Source: Pseudomonadota bacterium (GTDB lineage Bacteria; Pseudomonadota; Gammaproteobacteria; Acidiferrobacterales; UBA6901). Taken from it: a stretch of 64,000 bases of DNA. Under the pieces are notes generated by a model. It saw nothing but the letters and a program-made list of their open reading frames with translations. It had not been told where the DNA came from and did not search any database. A program made the translations under genes and the position numbers. The stretch's first letter is position 1. Each line of letters starts with the position of its first letter. Location of the stretch: the NCBI GenBank assembly GCA_021790335.1, contig JAJYEE010000003.1, positions 124,001 through 188,000 of the forward strand. The letters run 5' to 3'. Positions 1 through 9,274 of the stretch are shown here, one piece after another.

Positions 1-1
1 G

Positions 2-715
2 CACGATGTGATGGTGCTTCATCTGAAATTGCCTCAGAGCGAGCGGCTCCAGTTTCTTGCGGGCCAGTATATCGACATTCTGCTGCGCGACGGACGCCGT
101 CGCAGCTTCTCGCTCGCCAATGCCCCGCATGATGACGAGGCATTGCAGCTCCATGTCCGGCTTCTGCCGGGCGGGCATTTCTCCGGACATGTTTTCACGC
201 ACATGAAGGAAAAAGACCTGCTGCGCTTCCAGGGCCCGCTGGGAACGTTCTTCCTGCGCGAGGAGGACGCGCCGGCTGGGGTCAATTCTTTCGCGGTCGA
301 GCGCCCCGCGATACTGATGGCCGGTGGCACCGGTTTTGCGCCCATCAAAAGCATCCTGGAACATGCATTTTACGTGGGGACGCAGCGGCCGTTGCACCTG
401 TACTGGGGCGCGCGTGCCAGGCGCGATCTCTACCTGCACGCGCTCGTTCAGTCCTGGGTCGAGGCCCACGCCAATTTCCGCTACACGCCGGTGCTGTCCG
501 AACCGGATCCGAACGACCACTGGGACGGCCGTTGCGGATGGGTGCATGACGCCGTGGTGCAGGACTACCCGGACCTGAGTGGCCATGAGATCTATGCCAG
601 CGGCCCGCCGCCAATGATCGAGGCCGGCAGGCTGGCCTTTTCGGCACACGGCCTGCCGGCTGATCGCCTGTTCTATGATTCGTTCGAGCGGGCGCGGGAC
701 CCCGTCGTGCAGTAA
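2..715 (+). CDS. Ferredoxin-NAD(P)H reductase family oxidoreductase (CDP-6-deoxyglucoseen reductase-like), 5' truncated by window
   Basis: The frame is open to the left edge, so the N-terminus is missing; relatives usually carry an N-terminal plant-type [2Fe-2S] domain that would lie outside. What remains is an FAD/NAD(P)H module: the flavin motif RSFSLANAP near residues 35-43, the GGTGFAPIKS nucleotide-binding loop around residue 110, and the C-terminal SGPPPMIEAG motif. It should pass electrons from NAD(P)H via FAD, probably to an iron-sulfur centre. Relatives in gammaproteobacteria are often annotated as CDP-6-deoxy-delta-3,4-glucoseen reductase without evidence for deoxysugar synthesis, and no sugar genes are visible here. 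Family assignment is secure; the substrate is not known. Confidence 0.85.
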   Translation, partial: HDVMVLHLKLPQSERLQFLAGQYIDILLRDGRRRSFSLANAPHDDEALQLHVRLLPGGHFSGHVFTHMKEKDLLRFQGPLGTFFLREEDAPAGVNSFAVERPAILMAGGTGFAPIKSILEHAFYVGTQRPLHLYWGARARRDLYLHALVQSWVEAHANFRYTPVLSEPDPNDHWDGRCGWVHDAVVQDYPDLSGHEIYASGPPPMIEAGRLAFSAHGLPADRLFYDSFERARDPVVQ

Positions 716-899
716 GCCGGGTTGCGCAGGCACGGGCAGAGAAGTACCCGTAAAACGGGCAGCCGTCGCAGGTGCGCGCCAAACACAACTCGCCCGCTTC
801 CGGCCGCTGGGCCGGACGAACAGAACCAAGCCGTTTTCCCGTCTGAGCAATGCGCAGCCGGCCGGCGTGAACGTCGACCGGGCGGAAGCGGAGCGATCC

Positions 900-1859
900 A
901 TGCCGCACCATCACGACGGTAGTCACGATCACCGCAGCAGGCACCGCCCGCCCGCGACGGGTGGTCATCGTCGGCTCGGATGGGTGCTGGTGCTCACGCT
1001 CGGATTCGCGGCGGTGGAAGCGCTTGGCGGACTGTGGGCGCATTCACTCGCCCTGCTGGGCGATGCCGGGCACATGTTTTCCGATTCTGTTGCGCTGGGC
1101 ATGGCGGCCACGGCTTCATGGGTAGGGAGACGTCCTCCGTCGGCGCGGCATTCATACGGGCTGGCGCGGGCGGAAGTGGTGGCCGCCCTGCTGAATGGTC
1201 TTGTGATGCTGGCAGTGGTTGTCGCAATCGTGGTCGAGGCCATCCGGCGCTTCCGCGGACCCCAACCGGTCGCGGGCGTGCCGGTGATGGTGATTGCAGG
1301 TGCCGGACTTTTGTTCAATGTGGCGGCCGCGTTCATACTGAGCCGGGGCGAGCGGACCATCAATGTGCGCGGCGCACTGGTGCACGTGACCGGCGACCTG
1401 CTGGGGTCGGCGGGCGCGCTGCTGTCAGGGGCGGTTATCTATTTTACCGGGTGGATGCCAATCGATCCGCTGCTTTCATTGCTGATCTGTGCGCTGATCC
1501 TGTACTCGACGATGCGCCTTCTGCGAGAGGCTTTGCATGTCCTGATGGAGGGCGTGCCGCCGGAGCTCGATCTCAACAGGGTCGGCCAAGCGCTTGCCCA
1601 TGTGCCGGGTGTTGTTTCGGTGCATGATCTGCACATCTGGATGCTGTCGCCCGGCATTCCGGCGCTTTCGGCGCACGTAGTGATGGACGACCTGAACGCC
1701 TGGCCGAAGGTGCTGGTAGACATGCGTCAGCTGCTAGACAAGCGTTATCATATCGGGCATGTGACGCTGCAGCCGGAGATAACAGCTGACCTGGTGGAAG
1801 TCCCGTTGCCGCACGGCGCAAAGGTTTATCCGCTAAAGCCCGAAAATACCGGGCACTGA
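900..1859 (+). CDS. Cation diffusion facilitator (zinc/heavy-metal efflux, CzcD/ZitB-like)
   Basis: A 319-residue inner-membrane protein starting at an ATG with a GGAAGCGGAG ribosome site just upstream; the frame stays open further left but that part is not protein-like. The N-terminus is rich in His, a presumed metal-sequestering tail. Two HxxxD metal-site motifs are visible: HSLALLGDAGHMFSD in TM2 and HVTGDLLGSAG in TM5, and a cytoplasmic C-terminal domain follows (VHDLHIWMLSPG, HVTLQPE). These are the hallmarks of the CDF family, which exports Zn2+ (sometimes Co2+ or Cd2+) in exchange for protons. It converges on hemY with a 6-base gap. Metal specificity is inferred only from the family. 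Confidence 0.93.
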   Translation: MPHHHDGSHDHRSRHRPPATGGHRRLGWVLVLTLGFAAVEALGGLWAHSLALLGDAGHMFSDSVALGMAATASWVGRRPPSARHSYGLARAEVVAALLNGLVMLAVVVAIVVEAIRRFRGPQPVAGVPVMVIAGAGLLFNVAAAFILSRGERTINVRGALVHVTGDLLGSAGALLSGAVIYFTGWMPIDPLLSLLICALILYSTMRLLREALHVLMEGVPPELDLNRVGQALAHVPGVVSVHDLHIWMLSPGIPALSAHVVMDDLNAWPKVLVDMRQLLDKRYHIGHVTLQPEITADLVEVPLPHGAKVYPLKPENTGH

Positions 1860-1865
1860 ATGCGC

Positions 1866-3131
1866 TCAGCGGCTGTAATGGCCGACGCTGTCTGAGTTTC
1901 CACGCCTTGCGCTGGAAGGCCTATCGGCGGTCCCGGCGCCGGGCCGGGTGTTGCCGCCGTACAGTTCCAGGGCGTGGCGGTAGTATCCCAGCGCCTTTTC
2001 GTGCTCGCCGCGCTGCTCCAGCAGATCAGCCAGCTCCTGGTAGGCTTCTGCCGGACCGTGCAGCAGTATGGACTTTTCCAGGTATTCCCGTGCCTGGTCG
2101 AAAAGCTTGTTGCGGACTGCCAGGCGACCGACCGTCAGCAGCAGCACGGGGTTGTCGCTCTGGGTGGCGAGCCAGCCCTCGGCGGTTTCGAGCTGTACCG
2201 CCGGATTGGTCGCCTGCACGAGACCGTAAAGTCGCACCAGGTCCTCGTTCCATCCGTTGCCGAGAGCCGTTGCCAGAAGCTTTTCCGCATCATCCATTGC
2301 GCCCTGGGTCATGAGGTGCCGGGCGTAAATGGCGACCAGGTCCGGGTGACGGCGCAGGTGCTGGGGTATGGCATTCCAGGCCTGCTTGAGCACGCTGGCG
2401 GCCCCGCTGGGCAGGGCGAGCATGAGCAGCTCGCGCCTGGCCTCGAGCTCCAGGGCGTCGATCTCGGGCGCCGGCAGCGCCTTGTGCTTGCGCAGCTCCG
2501 GAATCACATTGGCCAGGCTTTCCCAGTCGTGCAGTTCGCGGTAGGTCTGGGCCAGCAGCCCGAGCACCCGCGGATGCTTGGGATCCATCGTGCGCAGTTG
2601 TGAAAGCGTTGCGAGTGCGCGTTCGTTCTGGTGAGCCAGAATCTGCAGTTGCGCCTGTGCCATGCCGGTGGCTAGGGCATGTCCGGGCATGCCGCCGTGC
2701 GCGAGCGCCAGATACTCGTCGCGCTTCTCGGTGTTGCCTCGCGCTTGGGCTACGAATGCGGCAGCAAGGTAGTTGATGGACGACGTCTCGCTATAGCCGA
2801 TGTCGGAAAGCAGCTGCTTTTCCGCCTTTTCCCAGTTTCCCTCGCTCAGGCTGATGAGACCCTGCACCAGGGCCTCGCGCGCACGCCGCGTGCGCTGCCG
2901 CCGGCGCCATTGAGTCACGTCGCGGGGGGTGTTCCACAGCCTGATTGCAGCGCGTACCACCGCGTACATCGCGCCAAAGCCGAGCACAAGCGATATGGCG
3001 AAGATCGTGAGCGGCATCTCCACGCTCCACGGTGTACGCGCGATCAGCACATAGCCCGGATCATGCATGACCGCGAGCGCCAGTGTTACCGAGGCGAACA
3101 GCACTATCAGCACGAAGATCAGGAATTTCAT
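1866..3131 (-). CDS. hemY: HemY-like TPR membrane protein of the haem operon
   Basis: 421 residues: two N-terminal membrane segments (about residues 2-22 and 40-62, the HemY_N region) followed by TPR-like helical repeats in the periplasmic or cytoplasmic tail. It is the last gene of hemC-hemD-hemX-hemY and overlaps hemX by 4 bases (ATGA), implying translational coupling. This is the gammaproteobacterial HemY, a structural or scaffold-type protein of unclear biochemical role, not the protoporphyrinogen oxidase of the same name in Bacillus. Identity rests on the N-terminal motif and position. Confidence 0.9.
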   Translation of the reverse strand: MKFLIFVLIVLFASVTLALAVMHDPGYVLIARTPWSVEMPLTIFAISLVLGFGAMYAVVRAAIRLWNTPRDVTQWRRRQRTRRAREALVQGLISLSEGNWEKAEKQLLSDIGYSETSSINYLAAAFVAQARGNTEKRDEYLALAHGGMPGHALATGMAQAQLQILAHQNERALATLSQLRTMDPKHPRVLGLLAQTYRELHDWESLANVIPELRKHKALPAPEIDALELEARRELLMLALPSGAASVLKQAWNAIPQHLRRHPDLVAIYARHLMTQGAMDDAEKLLATALGNGWNEDLVRLYGLVQATNPAVQLETAEGWLATQSDNPVLLLTVGRLAVRNKLFDQAREYLEKSILLHGPAEAYQELADLLEQRGEHEKALGYYRHALELYGGNTRPGAGTADRPSSARRGNSDSVGHYSR

Positions 3132-4153
3132 GGGGGAGTCCCGGCCCGCCGGATTCGGCGCAGCAGCTCGAGCGAGCCGGAAATATCCGGTAGCTTGCTG
3201 CGGAACGGCGACTTGAGCATGCGACCGAGCTCGGTCTCCGCCGCCTGCACCGATGCCGCCGAGCCATCATAGTATTCCTTGATCCACCGCTGCGCTGCCG
3301 CCACATTCTGGCCGAATACCGCAGTGTGGCCCTGCAGCAGCGCCGTCTGCGCGCCATAGAGCATGAGACGGAGATTCTGGCGCAAGAAGTACTCCTCGTC
3401 CGGCGGCAGCAGCGGCACGCGCAACTTGCTGGTGCGCCTGATGCGCACTAGGCTGATGAGGTCATGCCACATCGTCCCGAGTTGTGAGCGCTGCACGACC
3501 GGCGCCGGTGTGGGCCGCGTGGTGGGGTGCAATACCGCAGCAAGCGGAAGGCCATCGACGTGCTGGGCGATGTCACCAAGGCGAAGTGCCATGCCCGAGA
3601 CGTCGATACGGCCGAGGGATTGAAGTTCTCCGATTTCATCGGCCAGCAGCCGTCGTACCGGCAGGTAGCGCGGGTCGGCGAGCTGCTTCAGATCCTGGTC
3701 TGCCGCGCGCAATGCGGCAAGCGCCAGCTTGACGTTGTGTGACAGCTGCAGGCGATGATTGGCGATCACCAGCAGCTGGTCGGATTCCGAAAGCAGCCAT
3801 TCCCGGCGGCCTTTGCCGAACTCGCTGGAAATCTTAAGCAGCGCGGCCTGCAGGGCATCCTGGTTTTTCTGTAGCGCATCCAGCCGCTGTGTCATGGTGG
3901 TGATTGTGCCCTGCGACTTTGCGCTCTGCTCCGCAAGACGTTCCAGTTCGCCCGACACGCTGGCGCTGTAAAGACCACGCCTGGCGATCAATGTGTAACC
4001 GAGATAGGCGCTGGTGAGCAGCGCCACAATCGCGAGAATCAGGGCGAGGCGGCCGGAGATCGACCCGGCGCGCCGGCGCTGGGTGGCATTCGGCATGGGG
4101 GTTTCAGTGGCGCTCGCGCCGGGTGTCCGGGCGTCGGGATCCTTGTTCGTCAT
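3128..4153 (-). CDS. hemX: HemX-like membrane protein
   Basis: 341 residues. A short polar N-terminus, one membrane segment at about residues 33-56, then a predicted coiled coil (about 66-110, many Q, L and K at heptad spacing) and the conserved HemX domain (WLLSESDQLLVIANHRLQLS). Databases often label it uroporphyrinogen-III C-methyltransferase, but no SAM-binding methyltransferase motif is visible, so I do not assign that activity. Its place between hemD and hemY supports a role linked to tetrapyrrole synthesis at the membrane. An 82-base gap separates it from hemD. Confidence 0.88.
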   Translation of the reverse strand: MTNKDPDARTPGASATETPMPNATQRRRAGSISGRLALILAIVALLTSAYLGYTLIARRGLYSASVSGELERLAEQSAKSQGTITTMTQRLDALQKNQDALQAALLKISSEFGKGRREWLLSESDQLLVIANHRLQLSHNVKLALAALRAADQDLKQLADPRYLPVRRLLADEIGELQSLGRIDVSGMALRLGDIAQHVDGLPLAAVLHPTTRPTPAPVVQRSQLGTMWHDLISLVRIRRTSKLRVPLLPPDEEYFLRQNLRLMLYGAQTALLQGHTAVFGQNVAAAQRWIKEYYDGSAASVQAAETELGRMLKSPFRSKLPDISGSLELLRRIRRAGTPP

Positions 4154-4235
4154 TGTTCACCGGCTGTGCTGTTCTTCATCGGCCCGATGCTCCCGGGTAT
4201 TCCAAGTACGCCAGTACCTGGAGGCTGATTCGGGA

Positions 4236-5033
4236 TTATAGGGTTTTTTGCGCCGCCCGCCATGCCTTGATGGTTTCGACAACAGCTTCGTCACTTGCCT
4301 GCGCCGCGACCAGGGGTTTGGTCTTGAACCCCAGTTCGCGGCAGGCGGCGGCCGTACGTTCGCTCACTACGACAATCGGAGTCTTCACCAGCCACTGCTG
4401 GCCCAGTTTGCCCACCAGGTCGTAGAGATTGCGCAACGCCTGAGTACTGGTGACGGATACGATATCGATGTCGCCACGCGCCCAGCGGCGCATAAGCGGA
4501 GTGGTGTCGACATGCGGTTTTCCGCGCCGGTAGCACTCCGCGTATTCAACATGCGCGCCGCGCTGCTGCAAGGTTTCGCCGAGCGTTTCACGGCCGCCGT
4601 CGCCCCGGAAAATGACGATATGCCAACCGGCGACCTGTGACAGGGCAGGCATCCCGAGCAGCGCCTCACTGTCGAATTTTCCGGCTGGGGCAATCACGTT
4701 TTCGCAGCCGAAGCGGGCAAGCTCGCGCGCTGAGCCTCGTCCGACGCAGGCCAGTTTCAGGCGTGCCGGCAGCAGTCGGCGCGAACGAATTACGTTCATC
4801 GCCTTGTTCACGGCATTCGGGCTGATGAAAACCGCCAGATCGAAATCCTCAAGCCGGTCCACGATGCGCAGCAGCGCACCGCTATCGACCGGATCCAGGA
4901 TCTCCAGCACCGGAAACCGCACTGCCTGTCCGCCGCAGCGCTCGATGAGTGCAACCAGCGCATCAGCCTGCGCTGCCGGACGGGTGACCAGTACGGTCGT
5001 CCGCTCGAGTGGTGCCTTTTCAGGTGCGACCAT
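4236..5033 (-). CDS. hemD: Uroporphyrinogen-III synthase
   Basis: 265 residues from the ATG at 5033. The frame is open upstream, but the upstream part lies inside hemC, and the family begins with a strand like [15 protein letters not shown], here residues 12-26. It cyclises hydroxymethylbilane with inversion of ring D to give uroporphyrinogen III, the branch point to haem, sirohaem and cobalamin. The fold is two alternating alpha/beta domains with few invariant residues; the VTRP start and the later [12 protein letters not shown] stretch fit. The start overlaps the hemC 3' end by 14 bases, as usual for coupled hemCD. Confidence 0.93.
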   Translation of the reverse strand: MVAPEKAPLERTTVLVTRPAAQADALVALIERCGGQAVRFPVLEILDPVDSGALLRIVDRLEDFDLAVFISPNAVNKAMNVIRSRRLLPARLKLACVGRGSARELARFGCENVIAPAGKFDSEALLGMPALSQVAGWHIVIFRGDGGRETLGETLQQRGAHVEYAECYRRGKPHVDTTPLMRRWARGDIDIVSVTSTQALRNLYDLVGKLGQQWLVKTPIVVVSERTAAACRELGFKTKPLVAAQASDEAVVETIKAWRAAQKTL

Positions 5034-5964
5034 AAACCCGATCGAGCAGCTCGCGCGCGCCGCGCGCGAGCAATTCGTCAGCAAGCGCGATTCCGAGATC
5101 CTCGGCGTCTCCGGCCGGGCCGCGGATCTCGCCACGGATGATGCGGCTGCCGTCCGTTGCCCCCACCAGCCCGCGCAGATGCAGAATGCCGTCAGCGAGT
5201 TCGGCATAGCCACCGATCGGGACCTGGCAGCCGCCCTCGAGACGCGCGTTCATGGCACGCTCAGCCCGTGTCCGCAACGCCGTTGGGGGGTGGTTGAGCG
5301 TGGCGATCAGCTCGTTGAGCCCGATATCGTCAATGCGGCATTCGATGCAGATCGCGCCCTGACCGACCGCGGGCAGGCTTTCCTGCGGGTCGAGGAGGGC
5401 GCGGATGCGCGCGGTGAAGTCGAGCCGCTTGAGCCCGGCGGCGGCAAGAATGATTGCGTCGTAGTCGCCGCTGTCGAGCTTAGCGAGGCGCGAATTGACG
5501 TTTCCGCGCAGATCCAGAATCCGGAGTTCTGGGTGGGCTGCCCGCAGCTGGCATTGGCGGCGCAGGCTGGATGTACCCACGCGACTTCCGGCCGGTAGCG
5601 CATCGATTCCGGGAAAACGACCGGAGACGAAGGCGTCGCGCGGGTCTTCGCGTTCGCAGATCACCGGGATGTGCAGACCTGCCGGCAGGGTTGCCGTCAC
5701 GTCTTTCAGGGAATGAACCGCCAAGTCGATGCGTCTATCCATCAGACCCTGTTCCAGCTCTTTGATGAAAAGACCCTTTCCGCCCAACTTGGCGAGCGGG
5801 CTATCGAGTATCTTGTCTCCCTGTGTGGTCATTTTGACCAGCTCAACTTCGAGGCCTGGACAGTGCGCAACCAGTTGGTCGCGGACATATTCGGCCTGCC
5901 ACAGGGCAAGCTGGCTCTTGCGGGTGCCGATACGTACAGTTTTCAAAGCGGGGACAGAATGCAT
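5020..5964 (-). CDS. hemC: Porphobilinogen deaminase (hydroxymethylbilane synthase)
   Basis: 314 residues, normal family length. It polymerises four porphobilinogen units into hydroxymethylbilane on a covalently bound dipyrromethane cofactor. Visible landmarks: [12 protein letters not shown] at the N-terminus, DLAVHSLKD, the GTSSLRR substrate-binding loop, [11 protein letters not shown], and the cofactor-binding cysteine in EGGCQVPIG. Its ATG overlaps by two bases the start codon of the divergent thioredoxin-like gene at 5963, so the two leaders must be mutually antisense. Confidence 0.97.
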   Translation of the reverse strand: MHSVPALKTVRIGTRKSQLALWQAEYVRDQLVAHCPGLEVELVKMTTQGDKILDSPLAKLGGKGLFIKELEQGLMDRRIDLAVHSLKDVTATLPAGLHIPVICEREDPRDAFVSGRFPGIDALPAGSRVGTSSLRRQCQLRAAHPELRILDLRGNVNSRLAKLDSGDYDAIILAAAGLKRLDFTARIRALLDPQESLPAVGQGAICIECRIDDIGLNELIATLNHPPTALRTRAERAMNARLEGGCQVPIGGYAELADGILHLRGLVGATDGSRIIRGEIRGPAGDAEDLGIALADELLARGARELLDRVYGRT

Positions 5965-6652
5965 GAAAGCGGCGAAGCCGGAATTCGAGCGGGACGGTAA
6001 TCCTAAATCAAATCGGGCCGGGAATCATCCCGGGTATTTCTATGGCATCGCGGTTGCCCGTCTGTGGCAGTCCCTGAGCGGGTGTGTCTGCGCGTCGATG
6101 CTGTTGCTGTGGCTCGTCGCACCTCTGGCTGCAGCCTCCGGCCTTCCAGCGGCACGGAATCTGCAGGCCGACGCCCGGGAAGCCGCGCGCGACCGGCTGC
6201 CGGTACTCGTGTTTTTCTATGCCAATTCTTGTGCCTATTGCAAGGAAGTTGACGAGCTTTATCTCGAGCCAAGGTACGCGGACACGGTCTACCGCAAGAA
6301 AGTCATCATCCGCGAAGTCAATATCGACAGTGCGCGCACGCTGCGTGATTTTTCCGGCAGAATGACCAACGATGCGGCGTTTGCGCAGCGCTACGGAGTA
6401 TCTCTGACTCCGACGATCAAGCTTTTCGATGCCCATGGCCGTGAACTCGTGCCGGCCCTGGTCGGGGTGGCCGATCCCGATTTCTATGGCAGTTATCTGG
6501 ACGCAGCTGTTGCCGCCGCCGGGCACAAACTGCGCAAAGGAAGGACCCTGAGCCCGACCGCCTTTGTGCACGCAAATGCACCCCCTGCGCTGAGCGCAGG
6601 CCCGGCTAATGGCGTGCCCAGCGTCGTACCGACGCGGCATGACGCCGGCTGA
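5963..6652 (+). CDS. Exported or membrane-anchored thioredoxin-fold protein
   Basis: 229 residues from the ATG at 5963; the longer upstream frame is antisense to hemC and not protein-like. A hydrophobic stretch around residues 32-47 ([18 protein letters not shown]) looks like a signal peptide or anchor after an unusually long polar start. A thioredoxin-like domain follows with the redox motif CAYC (in [12 protein letters not shown]) and a cis-proline region [10 protein letters not shown], resembling SoxW/DsbE-like or thioredoxin_2 proteins. It probably acts in the periplasm. It lies antisense between algR and hemC, overlapping the algR 3' end by 47 bases and the hemC start by 2. The exact start is uncertain. 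Confidence 0.8.
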   Translation: MKAAKPEFERDGNPKSNRAGNHPGYFYGIAVARLWQSLSGCVCASMLLLWLVAPLAAASGLPAARNLQADAREAARDRLPVLVFFYANSCAYCKEVDELYLEPRYADTVYRKKVIIREVNIDSARTLRDFSGRMTNDAAFAQRYGVSLTPTIKLFDAHGRELVPALVGVADPDFYGSYLDAAVAAAGHKLRKGRTLSPTAFVHANAPPALSAGPANGVPSVVPTRHDAG

Positions 6653-7340
6653 CATCTAGCTTCCTATCCAGACCCTTGAGACTCACCTGCCAGGTACCGC
6701 CAGGGCTTTTTTCGATCCCCTTGATGTAGCCCGTGGCGACCAGCGCGTTGCGGTGAATCCGCAGAAATGCCTTTTCGCCGAATTCCTTCTCCAGGTTGAC
6801 CAGGGAATCCTCGATCAGGTGCTCCTCGGCTGGCGTGCGCACCGTCACATACTTGCTGTCCGCCATGAAGTAGAGGATATCCTGAACCGGTACCAGACGG
6901 ATGTTGCCGCGCAGATGCACGCTGATGTGAGTGCGTGCGCTTGGTTGCTCCTGCGCCTGGTTAATCTGCTGCAACTGCTTGAGCGTGAGCTTGTGTGCTT
7001 TTTCAAGCGCCATGGAGAGCCGTTCCTTGCGGATCGGCTTGAGCAGGTAGTCCACGGCATTGACCTCGAATGCATGCAGCGCATGCTGGTCGTAGGCGGT
7101 CGTGAAAATGACGCTCGGCGGATTCTCCAGACCCATCAGATGCATTGCTGCCTCGAGCCCGTCCATGCCGGGCATGCGGATATCCATCAGCAGCACGTCC
7201 GGCCTCATTTCGGCGGTCCTCTCGACCGCCTCATTGCCGTTCATGGCTTCACCGACAATCGTATGGCCTCCGATCTCGGTCAGCAGTTCACGCAGGCGGT
7301 CGCGTGCCAGCTTCTCGTCGTCAACAATCAAAACCTTCAT
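6606..7340 (-). CDS. algR: LytTR-type response regulator, AlgR-like
   Basis: 244 residues, starting at the ATG preceded by GGAGGGAATCT. An N-terminal receiver domain has the acidic pair in IVDDEKLARDRL, the phosphoacceptor Asp at about residue 53 in DVLLMDIRMPGMDG, and the switch Thr/Lys (TTAYD, KPI). A LytTR DNA-binding domain fills the C-terminus (about 140-240; HLRGNIRLVPVQDILYF, FLRIHRNALV). It is encoded just downstream of its presumed kinase algZ. In Pseudomonas the orthologue controls alginate and type IV pili; whether the regulon is the same here is inference. Confidence 0.93.
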   Translation of the reverse strand: MKVLIVDDEKLARDRLRELLTEIGGHTIVGEAMNGNEAVERTAEMRPDVLLMDIRMPGMDGLEAAMHLMGLENPPSVIFTTAYDQHALHAFEVNAVDYLLKPIRKERLSMALEKAHKLTLKQLQQINQAQEQPSARTHISVHLRGNIRLVPVQDILYFMADSKYVTVRTPAEEHLIEDSLVNLEKEFGEKAFLRIHRNALVATGYIKGIEKSPGGTWQVSLKGLDRKLDVSRRHAASVRRWARH

Positions 7341-7539
7341 AGATTCCCTCCGAATGTCGCCAGGGCGAGACCGCGGCACATCGGGCCCCAACCCTGGTCA
7401 GCTGTCGCATTAATCGCTTTGTCGCAGCGGCATCGGTTCGCTGGCATTCTCTGAGTCAACCCTGCTCTGCCTGTGCCGGAAGTATGTTGCCGGGTCTGCG
7501 CGCAGCCAGGCGGCATCCGTTGCGAGCAGTTTCTTCGCA

Positions 7540-8592
7540 CTAGCCCCTGACAATCGGCATCTTCAGTTTTACGTGGTACTGCTTGCCTTCTTCGAATGTC
7601 TGCATGGTGGCAGTGCTGCCGAAGTGGGTGTTTAGCCGCTGGCGAATGTTGTCCTGGGCGATCTTGTTGCCCTTGGAGGAGCGGTGGTTCTCAGTTTCCG
7701 GCAGCGGATTGCTGATCAGCACGTTGAGATAGTCGCCCTCCGCCCACAGTTCTATTTTCAGCGTTCCACCGTTGAACCGCGGCTCAATGCCATGGTAGAT
7801 CGCATTTTCCAGGAGCGGTTGCAGCGTAAGCGCCGGGATGAGCGCGCTGCGTGGCACATTGCTCACGTTCCAGGACACCTTCAGTCGGTCGCCGAGGCGC
7901 AGTTTCTCTATCTCCAGGTACTGCCGTGATATTTCGCGTTCCGCCGAGATTGGTACCAAATTGCGGGCATCGGCGAGCAGGACGCGAAACAGGTCTGCGA
8001 GATCTTGCAGGGCCGTCTCAGCGCGCGCCGGGTCGCTGCGCATGAGGCTCGCGATGCTGTTCATGCTGTTGAATAGAAAGTGCGGGCGTATGCGCGATTG
8101 CAGCGCCTGCAGGCGAGATTCCTGTTCGGATTTGGCGTCCGCCTCCGCGCGATGCGACACGATCAGGTAGCGCAGACCGAGCGCGCTAATGATCCCGCCG
8201 ATGAGCAGACTGCGGGCGAGCAGTGCCACGTGCCACGAGGGCCATCGCACGCTGATCAGACCGAGATCATACAGCGCAAAGATCACCAGTTCGGTCCCGA
8301 GCGCGATTGCGCCGAGAAGCAGCAGAAAGACCACGATGGAACCGTTTGCGAGCGACATGCGGCGTATGACCGGTTGCGCCAGTTTGAGAACGATGACGCT
8401 TACGAACGAAATCATCAGGGCAAAGGCCGTGAGCAGGTTAAGATCCTGCCACGCGCTTTCGTCGAACGTGGCGTTGCGTCCGATCGTGATAATCACCGCA
8501 ATGATCAGTGCGAGAAAGATGATCCGCAGCGCATTGCTCAAAGATCCAAAATCGGGCAGGAAGTCCTGGGTAGGAGACTTGGGCTTGTTCAT
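7540..8592 (-). CDS. algZ: LytS/AlgZ-family sensor histidine kinase
   Basis: 350 residues. Four hydrophobic segments (roughly residues 19-150) form the sensor; a short coiled linker leads to the His_kinase domain with the phospho-acceptor motif SRIRPHFLFNSMNSIASL, and an N-box PLLENAIYHGIEP. The ATP-lid region lacks the usual DNG signature and reads ISNPLPETENH, then GNKIAQDNIRQRL; this atypical form also occurs in Pseudomonas AlgZ/FimS. It is separated from algR by 199 bases with no visible gene. It should sense an envelope or membrane signal and phosphorylate AlgR. Confidence 0.92.
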   Translation of the reverse strand: MNKPKSPTQDFLPDFGSLSNALRIIFLALIIAVIITIGRNATFDESAWQDLNLLTAFALMISFVSVIVLKLAQPVIRRMSLANGSIVVFLLLLGAIALGTELVIFALYDLGLISVRWPSWHVALLARSLLIGGIISALGLRYLIVSHRAEADAKSEQESRLQALQSRIRPHFLFNSMNSIASLMRSDPARAETALQDLADLFRVLLADARNLVPISAEREISRQYLEIEKLRLGDRLKVSWNVSNVPRSALIPALTLQPLLENAIYHGIEPRFNGGTLKIELWAEGDYLNVLISNPLPETENHRSSKGNKIAQDNIRQRLNTHFGSTATMQTFEEGKQYHVKLKMPIVRG

Positions 8593-8987
8593 GTCCGAGC
8601 TACCGTGGGGGCGTGCAGTGCTGTTTCAACATGGATAGTGGGTGGGCTGCGGTCGGCAGTTGCAACGCCTGGAAGTGCCGCGATGCCCCGTATATCGTGC
8701 TCGGAAAACATCCGGGATTTGTGGTAAACGACCCTGTTTGCGGGTCCACAGTCCTTCCCTTCCGGGAGTCGAACCGACGCCTGTGCCATGGCTTCCGCCG
8801 ATGGGTCATTTCCGCCACGACCACGGTGTTGCCGTCGATGCAGGTGCGATTTAACCGCAACGCTTGCTTGCAATGCAAGAATAGTACCCCAAGTTGTTCT
8901 GTTTTTGTGCATAAAAAATAAGTATATTCAGACCGTGGCCCGATGTGGATCCAGGAGCGGCCGAGTGACATACCGGTGTCGGTACGG
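8593..8987. other. Gene-free part of the algZ-argH spacer
   Basis: No convincing coding sequence on either strand. It must hold the algZ promoter on the minus strand, but I see no strong hexamer pair. Notable marks are a 13-base palindrome, cttgcaatgcaag, at 8867-8879 and a very AT-rich patch at about 8905-8931 in an otherwise GC-rich region. Confidence 0.5.
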
Positions 8988-9017
8988 AAAAAAAAGCCCC
9001 CGTCTGGGACGGGGGCT
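8988..9017 (-). terminator. Strong intrinsic terminator of the candidate sRNA
   Basis: On the minus strand a 10-bp perfect stem (9008-9017 with 8995-9004, loop of 3) is followed by eight T (8988-8995, the last also forming the stem base). It points away from argH and lies about 400 bases before algZ, so it cannot serve either flanking gene; it implies a separate short transcript. Confidence 0.85.
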
Positions 9018-9118
9018 AGAAGACCTGGTTCGGCATTCGGGGTGGGGGTGCACAAAGGAGAGTCCGAACCAGGGAAAGCACCGACTAATCCGCGACTCGT
9101 TCAACAAGCTTCAAAGAT
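8988..9118 (-). ncRNA. Candidate small RNA between algZ and argH
   Basis: A minus-strand transcript of about 131 nt is predicted from three signals read in sequence: a possible promoter at 9125-9154, a perfect 10-bp inverted repeat (9064-9073 with 9024-9033) enclosing a 30-nt loop, and a strong terminator ending in eight U. The loop, 9034-9063 on the minus strand, is almost free of G and contains CUCUCCUUU and ACCCCCACCCC. C-rich unpaired loops of this kind are typical of trans-acting sRNAs that pair with Shine-Dalgarno sequences. No reading frame with a ribosome site lies inside. I do not recognise a named family. Confidence 0.6.
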
Positions 9119-9124
9119 AGATTA

Positions 9125-9154
9125 ACACTAGCCTAGAATGGACGGCCGCAACAA
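9125..9154 (-). promoter_or_regulatory. Possible sigma-70 promoter of the candidate sRNA
   Basis: On the minus strand TTGTTG (9154-9149) and TAGTGT (9130-9125) are separated by 18 bases. Each hexamer departs from consensus, so this is only a moderate match; it would place the RNA start near 9118. Confidence 0.4.
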
Positions 9155-9274
9155 TGCCCTACCGACGGCCGGGCTGGGTACACGGACGAGCGGGACGACA
9201 ACTGCTCGTGCATGCGATGATGCGTGGCCGCGTTTTTAGCTGTGACGGTTGAGACATTCAATGATGGCACATAC

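Noticed and set aside
5034-5213. Extended N-terminus of hemD
   Set aside because: Lies inside hemC; the family starts at the ATG at 5033.
8905-8931. ARG-box-like AT-rich patch
   Set aside because: Only one half resembles the box and it is over 340 bases from argH.
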